From: Desulfonatronum thiodismutans
GTDB lineage: Bacteria > Desulfobacterota > Desulfovibrionia > Desulfovibrionales > Desulfonatronaceae
Direction: 5' to 3'
DNA: 64,000 bases
Assembly (NCBI RefSeq): GCF_000717475.1
Contig: NZ_JPIK01000004.1
Span: 400,409-464,408 of the forward strand
Shown here: positions 1 through 9,887 of the stretch, piece by piece
Layout of the letters: each line of letters starts with the position of its first letter
Position numbering within the stretch: position 1 is the stretch's first letter
Made by a program: the position numbers and the translations under genes
Notes under the pieces: generated by a model
Databases searched by the model: none
What the model was told of the DNA's origin: nothing
Seen by the model: only the letters and a program-made list of their open reading frames with translations

Positions 1-63
1 CAAGCCGGTTTCGCGGTTCTTCGTTGGGGACAACGTCCCAAGTTCCTTCTCCAGGGTATTGGC

Positions 64-2100
64 TCACCCCTGTTTCATACGCTGCACGACCTCTTGCAGT
101 TCCACGGCCTGCCTGGCCAGTTCGGAAATGGCCTGAGCGGACTGATTCATGACCTCGCTGGTTTCCGAGGATATGCGGTTGATGTCCTCCACCCCGCGGT
201 TGATTTCCTCGCTGGTGGCTGACTGTTGTTCCGCGGCCGTGGCGATGGAGCGGACCTGGTCCGCGGCCTGATCGGCCAGGGCCAGGATTTCCCGCAACGC
301 GTCCCCGGACTGGTTGGCCAGTCTGGTGGCGTCCCCAATGGCACTCACGGACTGATCCATGCCTCGGATGTTGGCCTGGGTGCCCTGCTGAATGGCGGAG
401 ATGGCCTCGCCCACTTCCTTGGTGGCGTTCATGGTCTTCTCAGCCAGCTTGCGCACCTCGTCGGCCACCACCGCGAACCCGCGGCCCGCGTCCCCGGCCC
501 GCGCCGCCTCAATGGCCGCGTTCAGGGCCAGAAGATTGGTCTGGTCCGCGATGTCCTCGATCACGGTCATGATCTTGCCGATCTGCTCGGCCTGGCGACC
601 GAGATTATCCAGATTGTTCTTCATTTCCTGAGCCTTGGCCTGCACCGTGTTGATGGCTTCCACCGAAGAACTGACCACTTTGGCCCCGTCCACGGCCTTG
701 GTCCGGGCCATGTCCGACGCTTCGGCGGCCTGGGAGGCATTCTTGGCCACTTCCAGTACCGTGGCGTTCATCTCCTCCATGGCCGTGGCCGTCTCGCCGG
801 TGCGGCTCTTCTGCTCCTCAGCGCCCCGGCTGGCCTCTTCCACCTGGGCCGACAATTCCTCCGAAGCGGAGGTCATTCGCTCCACCACGCCCTCGATATT
901 GGTCGCGGCCTCAAGCATACCGTCGCGCTTGGCCGTCTCGGCCTGGGCCCGAGCTTCCTCGGCCTCCCGCGTGGCGATTTGGGCTTTTTCCGTCTCTTGT
1001 CGGGCCAGTTCGGATTGGTGCTCAGCCTCCTTCATCTTCTCGATCAAGGACTGCACCATGCTCTGAATGCTCAGATTCAAGCGCCCGATCTCATCCTTTT
1101 GGTCAATGCCGGACCGGGCTTGCAAGTCGCCCTTGGCCACGGCGTCGGCGTACGTCATCAGGCGGTTTACGGGGCCGGTGATGCTACGACTGACCAGCAG
1201 TGCAACGACGATACCCACACCGAAGAAAACCAGAGAGGCGATGGCCACGGTCCAACGCAGTTGGAACACTGGAGCCATAACGTCGTCCCGCATGGCCCCA
1301 ACGGCGATGGACCAGCCCGTGCCGGGAATAGGCGCAAACCCGAAATACCGGTCCAACCCCATAAACGGGTACGCATCAAACCCCGACTCTCCCCTAACCA
1401 TTCGCTGAAGCATGGTCGCCAGTCGCGCGTACTCCGGATTGGTCCTGGCTTCTTCGATGAAGTTGCGCTGGTCCAGCACGAACTGCCGGTTGCCGTGGGC
1501 GATCAAGGCTCCTCTTTCGTCGAGGATATAGGCGTATCCAGCGGTCCCATATCCGATCTCGTCCGTAATTTCGCTGAGCAGCGTGGCATCCAGACGGGCC
1601 ATGAGCACGGCCTGAACCTGTCCTCGTTCCCCCCTGATGGGCGTGGCCAGGATCAATACCGGCTGGTTGGTCACCCGGCTGATGATTACATTGGAAAAAG
1701 TCGTATTTCCAGCCATAGCCTGCTGAAAATAAGCCCTGTCTCCCAATTCAGCCGTGGATCCGTCCGGATAACGAGCCAAGCCACTTGGAGAGATGATCCC
1801 CATCCCAAGGTAGTTCAACCTCTTCGTATCTTCTTCCATGGCTTGACGTTGCTGGTCCCAGTCCATTGACTGAATGAATCTTCGACTTGCAACCCCTTCC
1901 AAAGCCAACATATGGTAATCCAGTCGACTTCTAACAAGCTTGGCAGCGTCCTGGGCTATTAACGGAATATTTTCCTCTACCTGACCGACCACGGCACGAT
2001 AAGCGCGGTCATAAGCTATAAACCCCAATCCTCCACAGACCAGGACCAGCAATGTCAAAAAGCCTCCGAGCAATTTAATCCCAATTGGTATATTCTTCAT
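64..2100 (-). CDS. Methyl-accepting chemotaxis protein with periplasmic Cache sensor
   Basis: Transmembrane chemoreceptor of 678 aa that should signal to CheA/CheW. Seen: TM helix at about residues 8-30, a periplasmic Cache-like region (about 35-275, with motifs such as [14 protein letters not shown]), TM2 at about 283-304, HAMP (about 305-355), a long coiled coil, and the signalling hairpin near residue 520 with the hallmark [20 protein letters not shown] followed by [15 protein letters not shown]. The ATG at 2100 is preceded by GGAGAGG. The protein stops soon after the coiled coil (QRMKQG) and has no CheR/CheB pentapeptide tail. The cheW gene lies immediately upstream in the same direction (37 bp gap), so the two are probably cotranscribed. 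The ligand cannot be read from the sequence; Cache domains commonly bind small organic acids or amino acids. Confidence 0.95.
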   Translation of the reverse strand: MKNIPIGIKLLGGFLTLLVLVCGGLGFIAYDRAYRAVVGQVEENIPLIAQDAAKLVRSRLDYHMLALEGVASRRFIQSMDWDQQRQAMEEDTKRLNYLGMGIISPSGLARYPDGSTAELGDRAYFQQAMAGNTTFSNVIISRVTNQPVLILATPIRGERGQVQAVLMARLDATLLSEITDEIGYGTAGYAYILDERGALIAHGNRQFVLDQRNFIEEARTNPEYARLATMLQRMVRGESGFDAYPFMGLDRYFGFAPIPGTGWSIAVGAMRDDVMAPVFQLRWTVAIASLVFFGVGIVVALLVSRSITGPVNRLMTYADAVAKGDLQARSGIDQKDEIGRLNLSIQSMVQSLIEKMKEAEHQSELARQETEKAQIATREAEEARAQAETAKRDGMLEAATNIEGVVERMTSASEELSAQVEEASRGAEEQKSRTGETATAMEEMNATVLEVAKNASQAAEASDMARTKAVDGAKVVSSSVEAINTVQAKAQEMKNNLDNLGRQAEQIGKIMTVIEDIADQTNLLALNAAIEAARAGDAGRGFAVVADEVRKLAEKTMNATKEVGEAISAIQQGTQANIRGMDQSVSAIGDATRLANQSGDALREILALADQAADQVRSIATAAEQQSATSEEINRGVEDINRISSETSEVMNQSAQAISELARQAVELQEVVQRMKQG

Positions 2101-2137
2101 ATTCCTCTCCTTTTTCCATCATGAATAACATGTGCGA

Positions 2138-2620
2138 CTACATACCTGACAGCATGCCCTGTTCGCCCTTGCTCAACAGACTGTCCAGATCCAGCAGGAT
2201 CAACAGCCGATCCGCCAGCTTACCCACCCCCCGGATATATTCGGATTCGATCCCGGAGATGATCGGTGGTGGCGGCTCCACCGTGTCGGCCGGAATACGC
2301 AGCACCTCGGACACCGAATCCACCACGAAGCCGATGATGACGGAATTGATTTCGATGACGATGATCCGGGTATGCTTGTCGTGATCCTGGGCGGCCATGC
2401 CGAAACGTGTCCGCAGATCAATAATCGGAATGACCTTGCCCCGCAGATTGATCACGCCTTCCACGAAATCCGGGGCCTTGGGCACACGGGTGATGCCCAT
2501 CATCCGGATGATCTCCTGAACCTTGAGGATCTCCACCCCGAACTCCTCCTCGCCAATGTGAAACGTGACCAATTGCAGCAGATTGCTGTCCTTTTTTTGG
2601 TCCGATTCGTGTATTTGCAT
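2138..2620 (-). CDS. cheW: Chemotaxis adaptor CheW
   Basis: Single CheW domain of 160 aa that couples chemoreceptors to the CheA kinase in the cytoplasm. The family signatures are visible: VTFHIGEEEFGVEILKVQEI near the N-terminus, VEGVINLRGKVIPIIDLRTR in the middle, and IIGFVVDSVSEVLRI towards the end. Length is typical for a stand-alone CheW. It lies between a CheY-like receiver gene and a chemoreceptor gene on the same strand, with no cheA in the window, so it probably feeds this receptor into a kinase encoded elsewhere. The symbol is by family; Desulfovibrio-type genomes usually carry several cheW paralogues and the orthologue is not resolved. Confidence 0.93.
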   Translation of the reverse strand: MQIHESDQKKDSNLLQLVTFHIGEEEFGVEILKVQEIIRMMGITRVPKAPDFVEGVINLRGKVIPIIDLRTRFGMAAQDHDKHTRIIVIEINSVIIGFVVDSVSEVLRIPADTVEPPPPIISGIESEYIRGVGKLADRLLILLDLDSLLSKGEQGMLSGM

Positions 2621-2725
2621 GCCCCCCTCCTATCTCGTTGTACTTTTTAACTTCTCTATCAAAAAATTTGGCCGTTTCCACGTTCATGCTCAGCCAGGCT
2701 ACGCTCCTCATCGAGAAAAGAATCC

Positions 2726-3109
2726 TCAACACTCCGCCAGGGCGGGACGGATCGCGGATATCAACTGTTCGCCGTCAAACGGCTTGTGGATAACGCCGCA
2801 GACCCCAATTTCCTGAAGCCGCGATATGGTCTCCCTGTCGCCGTATCCGGTCATGACCAGGATCTTGACCGGTTCTTCGGACTGTTTGAGGATTTTGATC
2901 AGTTCCAAACCATCCATGCCGGGCATCTTGATGTCGGTGACGACCAAGTCGACTCTCTGAGCCTGCTCCAGGGCCTCCTCCATAACTCGCAAAGCTTCCA
3001 CGCCATTATCCGCTTCCAACACCTGAAGTCCGTGATGCTTGAGAATCAGCGCCAAAGTGAAACGAACCCTGGGCTCATCATCAACGATGAGAATAAGCTT
3101 ACCGTCCAT
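2726..3109 (-). CDS. Stand-alone response regulator receiver (CheY-like)
   Basis: A 127-aa receiver domain with no output domain. The acidic pair is at residues 10-11 (IVDDEPR), the phosphoacceptor Asp at 59 (VVTDIKMPGMDG), the switch Thr at 87 (MTGYG) and the invariant Lys at 109 (VIHKPF). The ATG at 3109 follows AAGGG on the minus strand at a good distance. The gene heads a receiver-cheW-chemoreceptor run. The wording IKMPGMDGLELI resembles general receiver modules as much as CheY itself, so it may be a phosphorelay intermediate for one of the hybrid kinases upstream rather than a motor-binding CheY. Confidence 0.88.
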   Translation of the reverse strand: MDGKLILIVDDEPRVRFTLALILKHHGLQVLEADNGVEALRVMEEALEQAQRVDLVVTDIKMPGMDGLELIKILKQSEEPVKILVMTGYGDRETISRLQEIGVCGVIHKPFDGEQLISAIRPALAEC

Positions 3110-3276
3110 GACCCTTCATGAGCACAAGACGTGCCACGGACATATATTAGCGTAAAAATATGGAATAAAAGATAATATCAGGAATACAGAGAGAAGAAGG
3201 CCAACCAGAAGTGTCAACCCTGGTTGGCAAAAGGGAGTGTTTGGGTCGGCAGGGTCTATACTGGCGCGCCATGCAA

Positions 3277-3311
3277 CCAAGGTTGACGCTCGAGAAATAC
3301 GTCAACCTTGG
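3277..3311. repeat. Perfect 12-bp inverted repeat (CCAAGGTTGACG)
   Basis: CCAAGGTTGACG at 3277-3288 and its exact complement CGTCAACCTTGG at 3300-3311, separated by 11 bases. It lies in the 274-bp gap between the end of the NtrC-type regulator gene and the start of the stand-alone receiver gene. A related half-palindrome GTCAACCCTGGTTGGC sits about 70 bp further on at 3213-3228. No T-run follows on either strand, so an operator or mRNA hairpin is as likely as a terminator. Confidence 0.5.
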
Positions 3312-3383
3312 CTTACAGGCCAAAATTGAAGGGATGACGACAATACTCACAGTGCCTGGATGGTCCGCGGCACTTAGGTAGTG

Positions 3384-4799
3384 TCAGCATTTCCGCTGCG
3401 CTTTCTTGAGCCGCTTGTTCATGGCTTGCCGGGAAATGCCGAGCATTGCCGCTGCCTTGGATTGATTGCCGTTGGTCGTCAGCAGGGCCTGCTCCACCAG
3501 CATGTCGCCGGCTTGTTCCAGGGTGGGAAGGGGTTCGGGGTATCGCCATGGCACGGAGCGGCAGTCGGGATTTCGTTGCGCCGTGACCGTGCCGACCAGG
3601 CCGATCCCCGTGAGGTCGGAGATCTTTTTTTCCAGGACCGCCATGCCGCCTCCGGCCATGGCCGCGAAGACGAGCGAGCGGAGTTCCCGGACATTGCCTG
3701 GAAAGCCATACGACGCCAACAGTCCCGCGACACGAGGGGACAGCGGTTCCCGGCTCACGTTCAACTCGGAACAGGCCTCGGCCAGGAAGAACTCGGCCAG
3801 GAGTGAGATGTCGCCTCTCCGCTCCCGCAGAGGCGGAAGGTGGATGTGGTAGGTGTTGATCCTGTACAGCAAATCCTCCCGAAATCGCCCCTGTTGATGA
3901 GCCGCTTCCAGGTCCCGGTTGGTGGCGGCGATGATTCTGGCCGTACAGGTCTTGGGCGTGTCCGATCCCAGAGGATAATATACGCGGTCCTGGATGAGCT
4001 TGAGCAGTTTGACCTGAGAAGCCGGGGTCAGGTCGCCGATTTCATCCAGAAACAACGAGCCGCCCTCAGCTTGTTCCACAAGCCCTTTGCGGGCTTCGCG
4101 GGCATCGGTGAACGCCCCCTTGACGTGCCCGAACAGCGTGTCCGCGAAGACATTGTCGTCCAGGCCTGCCGCGTTGAGACCGACGAACCGGCCCTTCCGC
4201 CCGCTGGCTTCGTGCAGGGCCACGGCCAGCAAATCTTTGCCGGTCCCGGTTTCCCCGGTGACGAGCACGGGGGCGGACAGGGCGGCGAGGACCTCCACGG
4301 AGCTGAATATCGCCCGCATCCGCGAATCCTGGGTAATGATCCGTCGAAAAATATCCGGCTGGTCCAGATCGCCCGTGAGCAATTTTCGTCTCAACCTGAA
4401 ATTCTGTTCCAGCACCGAGGCATGGCTCATGGCCCGGCGCACCGTGGTCACCAGCCTGTCCGCGTCCACGGGCTTGACCAGATAGTCGAACGCCCCGGCC
4501 CGGATGCACCGCACCGCCGTATCCGCCTCGTTGATCCCGGTGACCACCACCACCTGCACCAGCGGACTGTATTCCCGAACCCGTTTCAGGACTTCCTCCC
4601 CGGGCATGCCCGGCATGGAAAGATCCAGCAAAAGCACCCCGCTTTCCCGCTCTGAAAAAAGGTCCAGGATTTCTCGGCCGTCATGAAACATCCGGACGTC
4701 TTCGAAGCCGAATGACTTGAGCGTCAAAAAAAAGCTCCGCGTTAGAGCCTGTTCATCGTCAAGGATGTAGACGGGAAGGTGCTGCGTGGAATCAGGCAT
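3384..4799 (-). CDS. Sigma-54-dependent response regulator (NtrC family)
   Basis: A 471-aa enhancer-binding protein: receiver (residues about 8-120, phospho-Asp 59 in LLLDLSMPGMPG), AAA+ ATPase (about 155-385) and a Fis-type helix-turn-helix at the C-terminus (NQSKAAAMLGISRQAMNKRL). Walker A is GETGTGKD (182-189) and Walker B GGSLFLDE. The sigma-54-contacting loop reads GAFTDA (228-233) instead of the canonical GAFTGA. It lies directly downstream of a PAS-domain histidine kinase (36 bp gap, same strand), which is very probably its partner. Target genes are unknown. Confidence 0.93.
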   Translation of the reverse strand: MPDSTQHLPVYILDDEQALTRSFFLTLKSFGFEDVRMFHDGREILDLFSERESGVLLLDLSMPGMPGEEVLKRVREYSPLVQVVVVTGINEADTAVRCIRAGAFDYLVKPVDADRLVTTVRRAMSHASVLEQNFRLRRKLLTGDLDQPDIFRRIITQDSRMRAIFSSVEVLAALSAPVLVTGETGTGKDLLAVALHEASGRKGRFVGLNAAGLDDNVFADTLFGHVKGAFTDAREARKGLVEQAEGGSLFLDEIGDLTPASQVKLLKLIQDRVYYPLGSDTPKTCTARIIAATNRDLEAAHQQGRFREDLLYRINTYHIHLPPLRERRGDISLLAEFFLAEACSELNVSREPLSPRVAGLLASYGFPGNVRELRSLVFAAMAGGGMAVLEKKISDLTGIGLVGTVTAQRNPDCRSVPWRYPEPLPTLEQAGDMLVEQALLTTNGNQSKAAAMLGISRQAMNKRLKKAQRKC

Positions 4800-4835
4800 G
4801 ATCGTCCTTGCGCATGGGTAAAGTCGGGAACCGTG

Positions 4836-7151
4836 CTACTCCGGGACGCTCAGAAACACAGTGACTACCGTGCCTTGTCCCGGGCTGGATTCAAACTGGA
4901 TATCGCCCCCATGGTCCTGGATGATCGCGGAGCTGATGGACAATCCCAAGCCGGTCCCTCCGGTTTTATGCCGCGTGCTGTAAAACGGATCGAGGATTCG
5001 ATTCATGTCTTCGGGCCGAACCCCCTCGCCCTGGTCCGTGATCCGCACGGCCACGGCCGCGCGATCCGGGACATGGAACGTCTCCAGGGCAATGGATTGG
5101 TGCTTGTCGGTCAAGGCCTGGCAGGCATTAAGCAACAGGTTGACCACGACCTGCTCCAGCTTGTGGTGGTCCCCCCGGATCAGCGGCGTCTCTGGCATGA
5201 GCGTTACGCTGAAGTTTTCCGTATACCTGGAGACGGTCTTCCCGATCAAAACCAGGGCCGACTCGACCACCTCGTTGATATTCACCCGGCCCGCCATGTT
5301 CAACGGCGACTGTCGGGCATAATCCTTCAATTCCGTGACAATCTTGGCAATGCGCCTGCTTCCTTCATTGATCCCGGAATACAGTTCCTGGACATGCTCG
5401 CGCATCTCGCCAAAGGGAATTCCCACCAGTTTGAACTCCGGGTTCTTTCGCCAATACGCTTCCAGTATCGACGACACGTCCTTCCAGACCCGCTCCAGAA
5501 TGGGCGCGTTGAGCATGATCAGGTTGTTGGGATTGTTGATCTCATGGGCCACCCCGGCCACAAGGGTGCCCAAGGCGGTCATTTTGGAAGCCTGAACCAG
5601 TTGCTCGCGCTGTTCCTCTTTGGCGATCTCCAACAGCCTTTTCTCGGTTATGTCCTGAATCATGCCGATAATCGTCGCGGCCTCGCCGCCATCATCGACC
5701 TCCACGTCCCCAAGGACCCTGACCCATTTCCGTTGGCCTTGAACAACGACTCGCAGTTCAAAATCAAATGCCTGGGGAGACCGCAATAGCTTGTCCCGGG
5801 TCATGACCGTAAACGAGCGATCATCTTCATGGATGATTCCCAGGACGTCGTCAAAAAGCAGCTCTCCCTCTCCGTCCATGCCGATAATGCTGAACGCTTC
5901 CTCCGACCCCGTGAAAACATCGCGAACCGGATCGTATTTCCAGCTGCCCATGCGAGCCAGTCGCTCCGCTGCTTTCAGGTCGGCGTTGCTTTTCAGGAGC
6001 GCCGCCTCGGCCTTCTTTCGCTCAGTGACGTCCCGAGAACTGAAGATAAGTTCCTTGGGGTTGCCTTGATCGTCAAAAATAAAGCCTCCCACCGTCTCAA
6101 GCCAGAGATGGCTCCCGTCGGCCAGCAGATACCTCAGCTCGACCTTTCGCGCGCCGTCCTTGACGGCCAGGAAGTCCTCAAAGGCCGCCATGATCTTCGC
6201 CTTGTCCTCCGGGTGGACGAACTCCATGATGTTCCTGCCTACTCGGGAATCCACGTCATGCCCCAAAAGACTCGTGGACTTGCTGAGAAACAAGATATTT
6301 CCCTCCAAGTCGGTGAGGGTCACCATGTCGAGCATGTTGTCCGTGATCTTCTCCAGAAGACGGGTCTGCTCCTCCAAAGCTTCCTGGGATCTTCTGAGGT
6401 CCGTGACATCCCGGACAATGGCCAGAAAACACTCGCCACAGCCGGTCATTCGGCTTTCATACCGCTTGGTCTCGCCGTTGACGACGAGTTCATATCCGTA
6501 GGAAACGCACGCCCCCGTCTCAGCGACTTGATCGATATGCCGCTGGGTCATTTCAGCGATATCCGGGCCGAGGACATCCCGCACATTGCGCCCGAGAAAC
6601 ATGCCCGGCGCCATCAGAAGACCGCCGCCTGGCGCATGATGATCCAAAAACTCTCCACTCCGACTGAAGAGGAACATCAAATCCGGCAGGGCGTTGAGCA
6701 AAGCCTTGCCTCTGTCTTCGCTCTCCCGCAGTTTCTGATGATCCAGCCTGGCCTCGGTAATGTCCGTGGTGAACCCCTGGTAAAAAGCGATCTCTCCAGC
6801 CTCGTCCCGCACAGCCCGCGCATTCACGGACACCCAAAAAATGGAGCCGTCCCGGTGTCGCCGCCGAGTCTCATGGTTCCAGACCAGGCCGTATTCTTCC
6901 AGAATCCGCTTGAATTCCTCCCTATCCGCCGGATCGACGTACACTTGACCGGGAATATCCTGAATCGATTCCAAAAACTCGAGGGGAGTCGCGTAGCCGA
7001 ACATTCCGGCCAAGGCGGTATTGACGGAAAGGTACGTTCCTTCGGGCGTGGAGGTGAAGATGCCGATGGGGGCGTGGTCAAAGAAGTCTTGGTCGTTGAA
7101 GCCGAGCACGTCGCCAGCGTCGGTGCGACTTTGGGGGCATGTAGGGAACAT
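4836..7151 (-). CDS. Multi-PAS sensor histidine kinase
   Basis: A 771-aa kinase without an obvious membrane segment, so probably cytoplasmic. Four PAS/PAC-like segments in tandem (roughly 20-135, 145-260, 265-385, 390-505), then a HisKA domain with the phospho-His in GVAHEINNPNNL near residue 533 and a HATPase domain at the C-terminus (NLLLNACQAL, then GEGVRPED and GGTGLGLSIS). It has no receiver. The ATG at 7151 is preceded by AGGAG. The adjacent downstream NtrC-type regulator makes a classical two-component pair. The stacked PAS domains suggest redox, oxygen or small-ligand sensing, but no cofactor can be assigned. Confidence 0.92.
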   Translation of the reverse strand: MFPTCPQSRTDAGDVLGFNDQDFFDHAPIGIFTSTPEGTYLSVNTALAGMFGYATPLEFLESIQDIPGQVYVDPADREEFKRILEEYGLVWNHETRRRHRDGSIFWVSVNARAVRDEAGEIAFYQGFTTDITEARLDHQKLRESEDRGKALLNALPDLMFLFSRSGEFLDHHAPGGGLLMAPGMFLGRNVRDVLGPDIAEMTQRHIDQVAETGACVSYGYELVVNGETKRYESRMTGCGECFLAIVRDVTDLRRSQEALEEQTRLLEKITDNMLDMVTLTDLEGNILFLSKSTSLLGHDVDSRVGRNIMEFVHPEDKAKIMAAFEDFLAVKDGARKVELRYLLADGSHLWLETVGGFIFDDQGNPKELIFSSRDVTERKKAEAALLKSNADLKAAERLARMGSWKYDPVRDVFTGSEEAFSIIGMDGEGELLFDDVLGIIHEDDRSFTVMTRDKLLRSPQAFDFELRVVVQGQRKWVRVLGDVEVDDGGEAATIIGMIQDITEKRLLEIAKEEQREQLVQASKMTALGTLVAGVAHEINNPNNLIMLNAPILERVWKDVSSILEAYWRKNPEFKLVGIPFGEMREHVQELYSGINEGSRRIAKIVTELKDYARQSPLNMAGRVNINEVVESALVLIGKTVSRYTENFSVTLMPETPLIRGDHHKLEQVVVNLLLNACQALTDKHQSIALETFHVPDRAAVAVRITDQGEGVRPEDMNRILDPFYSTRHKTGGTGLGLSISSAIIQDHGGDIQFESSPGQGTVVTVFLSVPE

Positions 7152-7209
7152 GATCAGTACTCCTCGAAGATTCGCCTGCCATCTGGATGAGTCCGGGACG
7201 GTGCCTCCC

Positions 7210-9654
7210 TCATTCCTTTCCCAACGCCCCCCGTACCGCGGCCTCCAGCTCCTTCAACTGATACGGCTTGCCGATGAAGCCCACTGCCCCGGATTTCAGG
7301 CTTTCCCTGGCTTGGCCGTTGGCCGAATAGCCGCTGGAGATGAGCACCCGGACGGCCGGGTCGAGGCGGAGCAGTTCCTGGAGGCATTTGTGGCCGCCCA
7401 TGCCGGGCATGTTCAGGTCCAGCAGGACCAGGTCGATGGTTTGGCCGTGCTCCTGGTAGATGGCCAGGGCTTCTTCCCCATTGGCCGCGTGAAGCACGAC
7501 ATAGCCGAAGTCTTCCAAGGCCTCCTGAGTCAGCTCCCGGATTGTCGACTCGTCGTCCACCACCAGGACGGTTCTGGCGTCGTTCACACCGTCCATGTTG
7601 GTCTTGAGCGAGGCCTTGGGTTGGAGGGGTTCATCCAGTCCTGCCTCGAAGGAATCGGCTGCCGGCAGATAAACCCGGAACGTCGTGCCTTGGCCGGGTT
7701 CGCTGTAACAGTGGATGAGGCCGCCATGGCTCTTGACGACGCCGTAGACCGAGGCCAGCCCCAGGCCGGTGCCCTGTCCCACTTCCTTGGTGGTGAAGAA
7801 GGGGTCGAAAGCCTGCTTGAGCGTTGCCTCGTCCATGCCGCACCCCGTGTCGGTGACGGTCAGGAGCACGTGACGCCCAACGGTCGCTCCGGGATGGCCG
7901 CCGACAAAATTCGCGTCCAGGTCCACATTACTGGTTTCGATGATCAACCGGCCCCCGTCGGGCATGGCGTCCACGGCATTGTTGGCCAGGTTGAGCAGGA
8001 CCTGTTCCACCTGCACCGGATCGCCGGATATCGGACGAACCGCCGGATCGAGGCGCAATTCCAAGGCGATCATCTTGGGAATGGTCCGCTCCAGCATCTG
8101 GGCCGCCTCGCGCACTTCCTGGTTCAGATCCACCGGCTCCTTGCCGGATTCAACCTTCCGGCTGAACAGCAGAAGTTGCTGGACCAGCCTGGCCGCCCGG
8201 TCCAGGGACGTGGTGACGGATTTCAACCGGGCCGCTCCCTGGGGATCGATGGATGGATTTCGGGCCAGCAATTCGATATTGCCGCGCATCACATGGAGCA
8301 GATTGTTGAAGTCATGGGCCACCCCCCCGGCCAGAATGCCCACGGACTCCATCTTCTGGGCCTGAAGCAATTGGGCCTGAATCTTGGCATTCTGGGCCAG
8401 AACCATGTTTGATTTCGCGCCGATCTCCCGCAACTCGGCAATGCGCAGCGCGTCCAGATCCACCGGTGCATTCTCGCCGCTCTCGCCCCGGGAGACGATC
8501 AGGTTCAGTTCACGGGAGAACCAGGCGGCCATGCGTTGGCTGACCACCAGCACCAGCATCGCCGTAATGCCGAGAGCGATTCCGGCGATGAGGATATTGA
8601 CGATCAGACGTTGCTGCATGCTCGCCTGCACTTCGGCCAGCCGCGCTTCGATATCCTCAAAGTACACGCCCGCTCCCATGACCCAGCCCCAGCCGTCCAC
8701 TGACCGGACAAAGCTGAGCTTTTTGGCCGGTGCGCCGGTGCGCGGATCAATGGTAGCCACATACTCCAGGAACCCGCCGCCGGGCTGTCGGCCGACGCGA
8801 TCCAGCTCCTGCACCAATTTCATGCCGGACGCATCCAGGAGTTCCCAGCGGTTCCGGCCGATCACCTCCTCGTTGATATGGTTCAGGCAGACCCCGTGCC
8901 GGTCGTGATTGAAGATGTATCCCGCCTCGCCGAAGCGAACGGCGGCAATGCGCCTGATCATGGCCTCCTGGGTTTGGGCTTCGACATCCTCCACGTATTC
9001 TCCCACGCCGATCACCCAGTTGTACGGCTCGAACAACTGAAGATAGGCGATTTTCTTCCGACCCAGTTCCCGGTGGTAGCGCTCGTCGATCTCGGGTTTG
9101 CTCCAGTAGTAGTCGACAAACCCGCCCCGCGAATCGGACAAAGCCGCGGAAACGAAACTCTGGATCAGCAATTGCCCCTGGCTGTCCACGAGATCGGTGT
9201 CGTCCCCCCCGATGGACCCTTCCCGAAAAGGATGGGCCACGAGAATATGATCCGTGTCATGAATCCAATAGTAGCCGCGGCCATTAAAAAAGCGCAACGG
9301 CATCAAGGCGTCGATGATCAGCTGCCTGACCTCGGCCTCGTCGCGCGCCCCGCTTTCCCGGGCATGGATCGCCGTGGCGATGTCAATGGCCACGCGGACC
9401 TTTTCGAGAATATTTCGCTTCAGCCGATCCTCAACTTCGGCCTGATGAAAGGCGATTTCATCAACCAGTTGCTCGACGATGGCCCGGACCTCGGCCTTGC
9501 GCAGGGCGACATGGTCCTCGTGGATGCGCTGCATCGTCTCAAGCTGATACTGGTGCTCACGCTTAATCCAGACATAGCCCACGACCGCGCCGGAGAGCAG
9601 CAGGATGGCGACGACCACGACCTGAAAAACTTTTTTGTAGCTGTATGTTTTCAT
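7210..9654 (-). CDS. Hybrid histidine kinase with tandem Cache sensor and receiver
   Basis: An 814-aa membrane hybrid kinase. TM1 at about 9-29, then a long periplasmic part with two Cache-like repeats that each end in a similar motif (NWVIGVGEYVEDVEAQ and GWVMGAGVYFEDIEAR), TM2 at about 350-372, a HisKA with phospho-His in GGVAHDFNNLLHVM near residue 445, HATPase (NLANNAVDAMPDGG, GQGTGLGLASVYG) and a C-terminal receiver with phospho-Asp in LVLLDLNMPGMGG. The repeated WxxGxGxYxED motif is typical of sensors for carboxylates and similar small ligands. Gene spacing to the neighbouring kinase is 58 bp, so cotranscription is possible. Confidence 0.93.
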   Translation of the reverse strand: MKTYSYKKVFQVVVVAILLLSGAVVGYVWIKREHQYQLETMQRIHEDHVALRKAEVRAIVEQLVDEIAFHQAEVEDRLKRNILEKVRVAIDIATAIHARESGARDEAEVRQLIIDALMPLRFFNGRGYYWIHDTDHILVAHPFREGSIGGDDTDLVDSQGQLLIQSFVSAALSDSRGGFVDYYWSKPEIDERYHRELGRKKIAYLQLFEPYNWVIGVGEYVEDVEAQTQEAMIRRIAAVRFGEAGYIFNHDRHGVCLNHINEEVIGRNRWELLDASGMKLVQELDRVGRQPGGGFLEYVATIDPRTGAPAKKLSFVRSVDGWGWVMGAGVYFEDIEARLAEVQASMQQRLIVNILIAGIALGITAMLVLVVSQRMAAWFSRELNLIVSRGESGENAPVDLDALRIAELREIGAKSNMVLAQNAKIQAQLLQAQKMESVGILAGGVAHDFNNLLHVMRGNIELLARNPSIDPQGAARLKSVTTSLDRAARLVQQLLLFSRKVESGKEPVDLNQEVREAAQMLERTIPKMIALELRLDPAVRPISGDPVQVEQVLLNLANNAVDAMPDGGRLIIETSNVDLDANFVGGHPGATVGRHVLLTVTDTGCGMDEATLKQAFDPFFTTKEVGQGTGLGLASVYGVVKSHGGLIHCYSEPGQGTTFRVYLPAADSFEAGLDEPLQPKASLKTNMDGVNDARTVLVVDDESTIRELTQEALEDFGYVVLHAANGEEALAIYQEHGQTIDLVLLDLNMPGMGGHKCLQELLRLDPAVRVLISSGYSANGQARESLKSGAVGFIGKPYQLKELEAAVRGALGKE

Positions 9655-9887
9655 GTGAGTATGGACCTCATGTCTTGGACATGTTCGTCTTCACGGATTG
9701 CGAAGCGTCAACGATTCAGCGGTTGCGGAGGGTTCACGGTTGAACCGCGGGATTGTCGAAAGATAGTGCATTTGGCGCTGTACCGCCGGGCGAAAGATTT
9801 TTCGCCCCTACGGATTGATGGATTTGCGGTGTCCTATGCATCGGATGAGGCTTGAATCATTATATTTTGATCTTTTCTCCAGATGAC
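9655..9887. other. 233-bp spacer with small palindromes
   Basis: No gene found. The spacer carries GGTTCA/TGAACC arms at 9731-9746 and a dispersed GGGCGAAA/TTTCGCCC hairpin listed separately. The stretch likely holds the promoter of the Cache hybrid kinase. Confidence 0.4.
9788..9813. repeat. Dispersed GTAGGGGCG-type hairpin element, copy 1
   Basis: GGGCGAAA at 9788-9795 pairs with TTTCGCCC at 9800-9807 and is followed by CTACGG. Two further elements with the same edge (CGCCCCTAC) occur at 12336-12360 and 14194-14217. Short hairpins with a GTAGGGGCG edge are, to my knowledge, widespread interspersed repeats in many bacterial phyla. Confidence 0.55.

Noticed and set aside
226..1869. 547-codon open frame on the plus strand opposite the chemoreceptor gene
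   Set aside because: It mirrors a GC-rich real gene, has no family features and lacks a ribosome site.
3121..3136. Sigma-54 promoter match (TGGCACGTCTTGTGCT on the minus strand) before the stand-alone receiver
   Set aside because: The -24/-12 spacing is right, but transcription would start at the ATG itself, leaving no room for the ribosome site seen at AAGGG.
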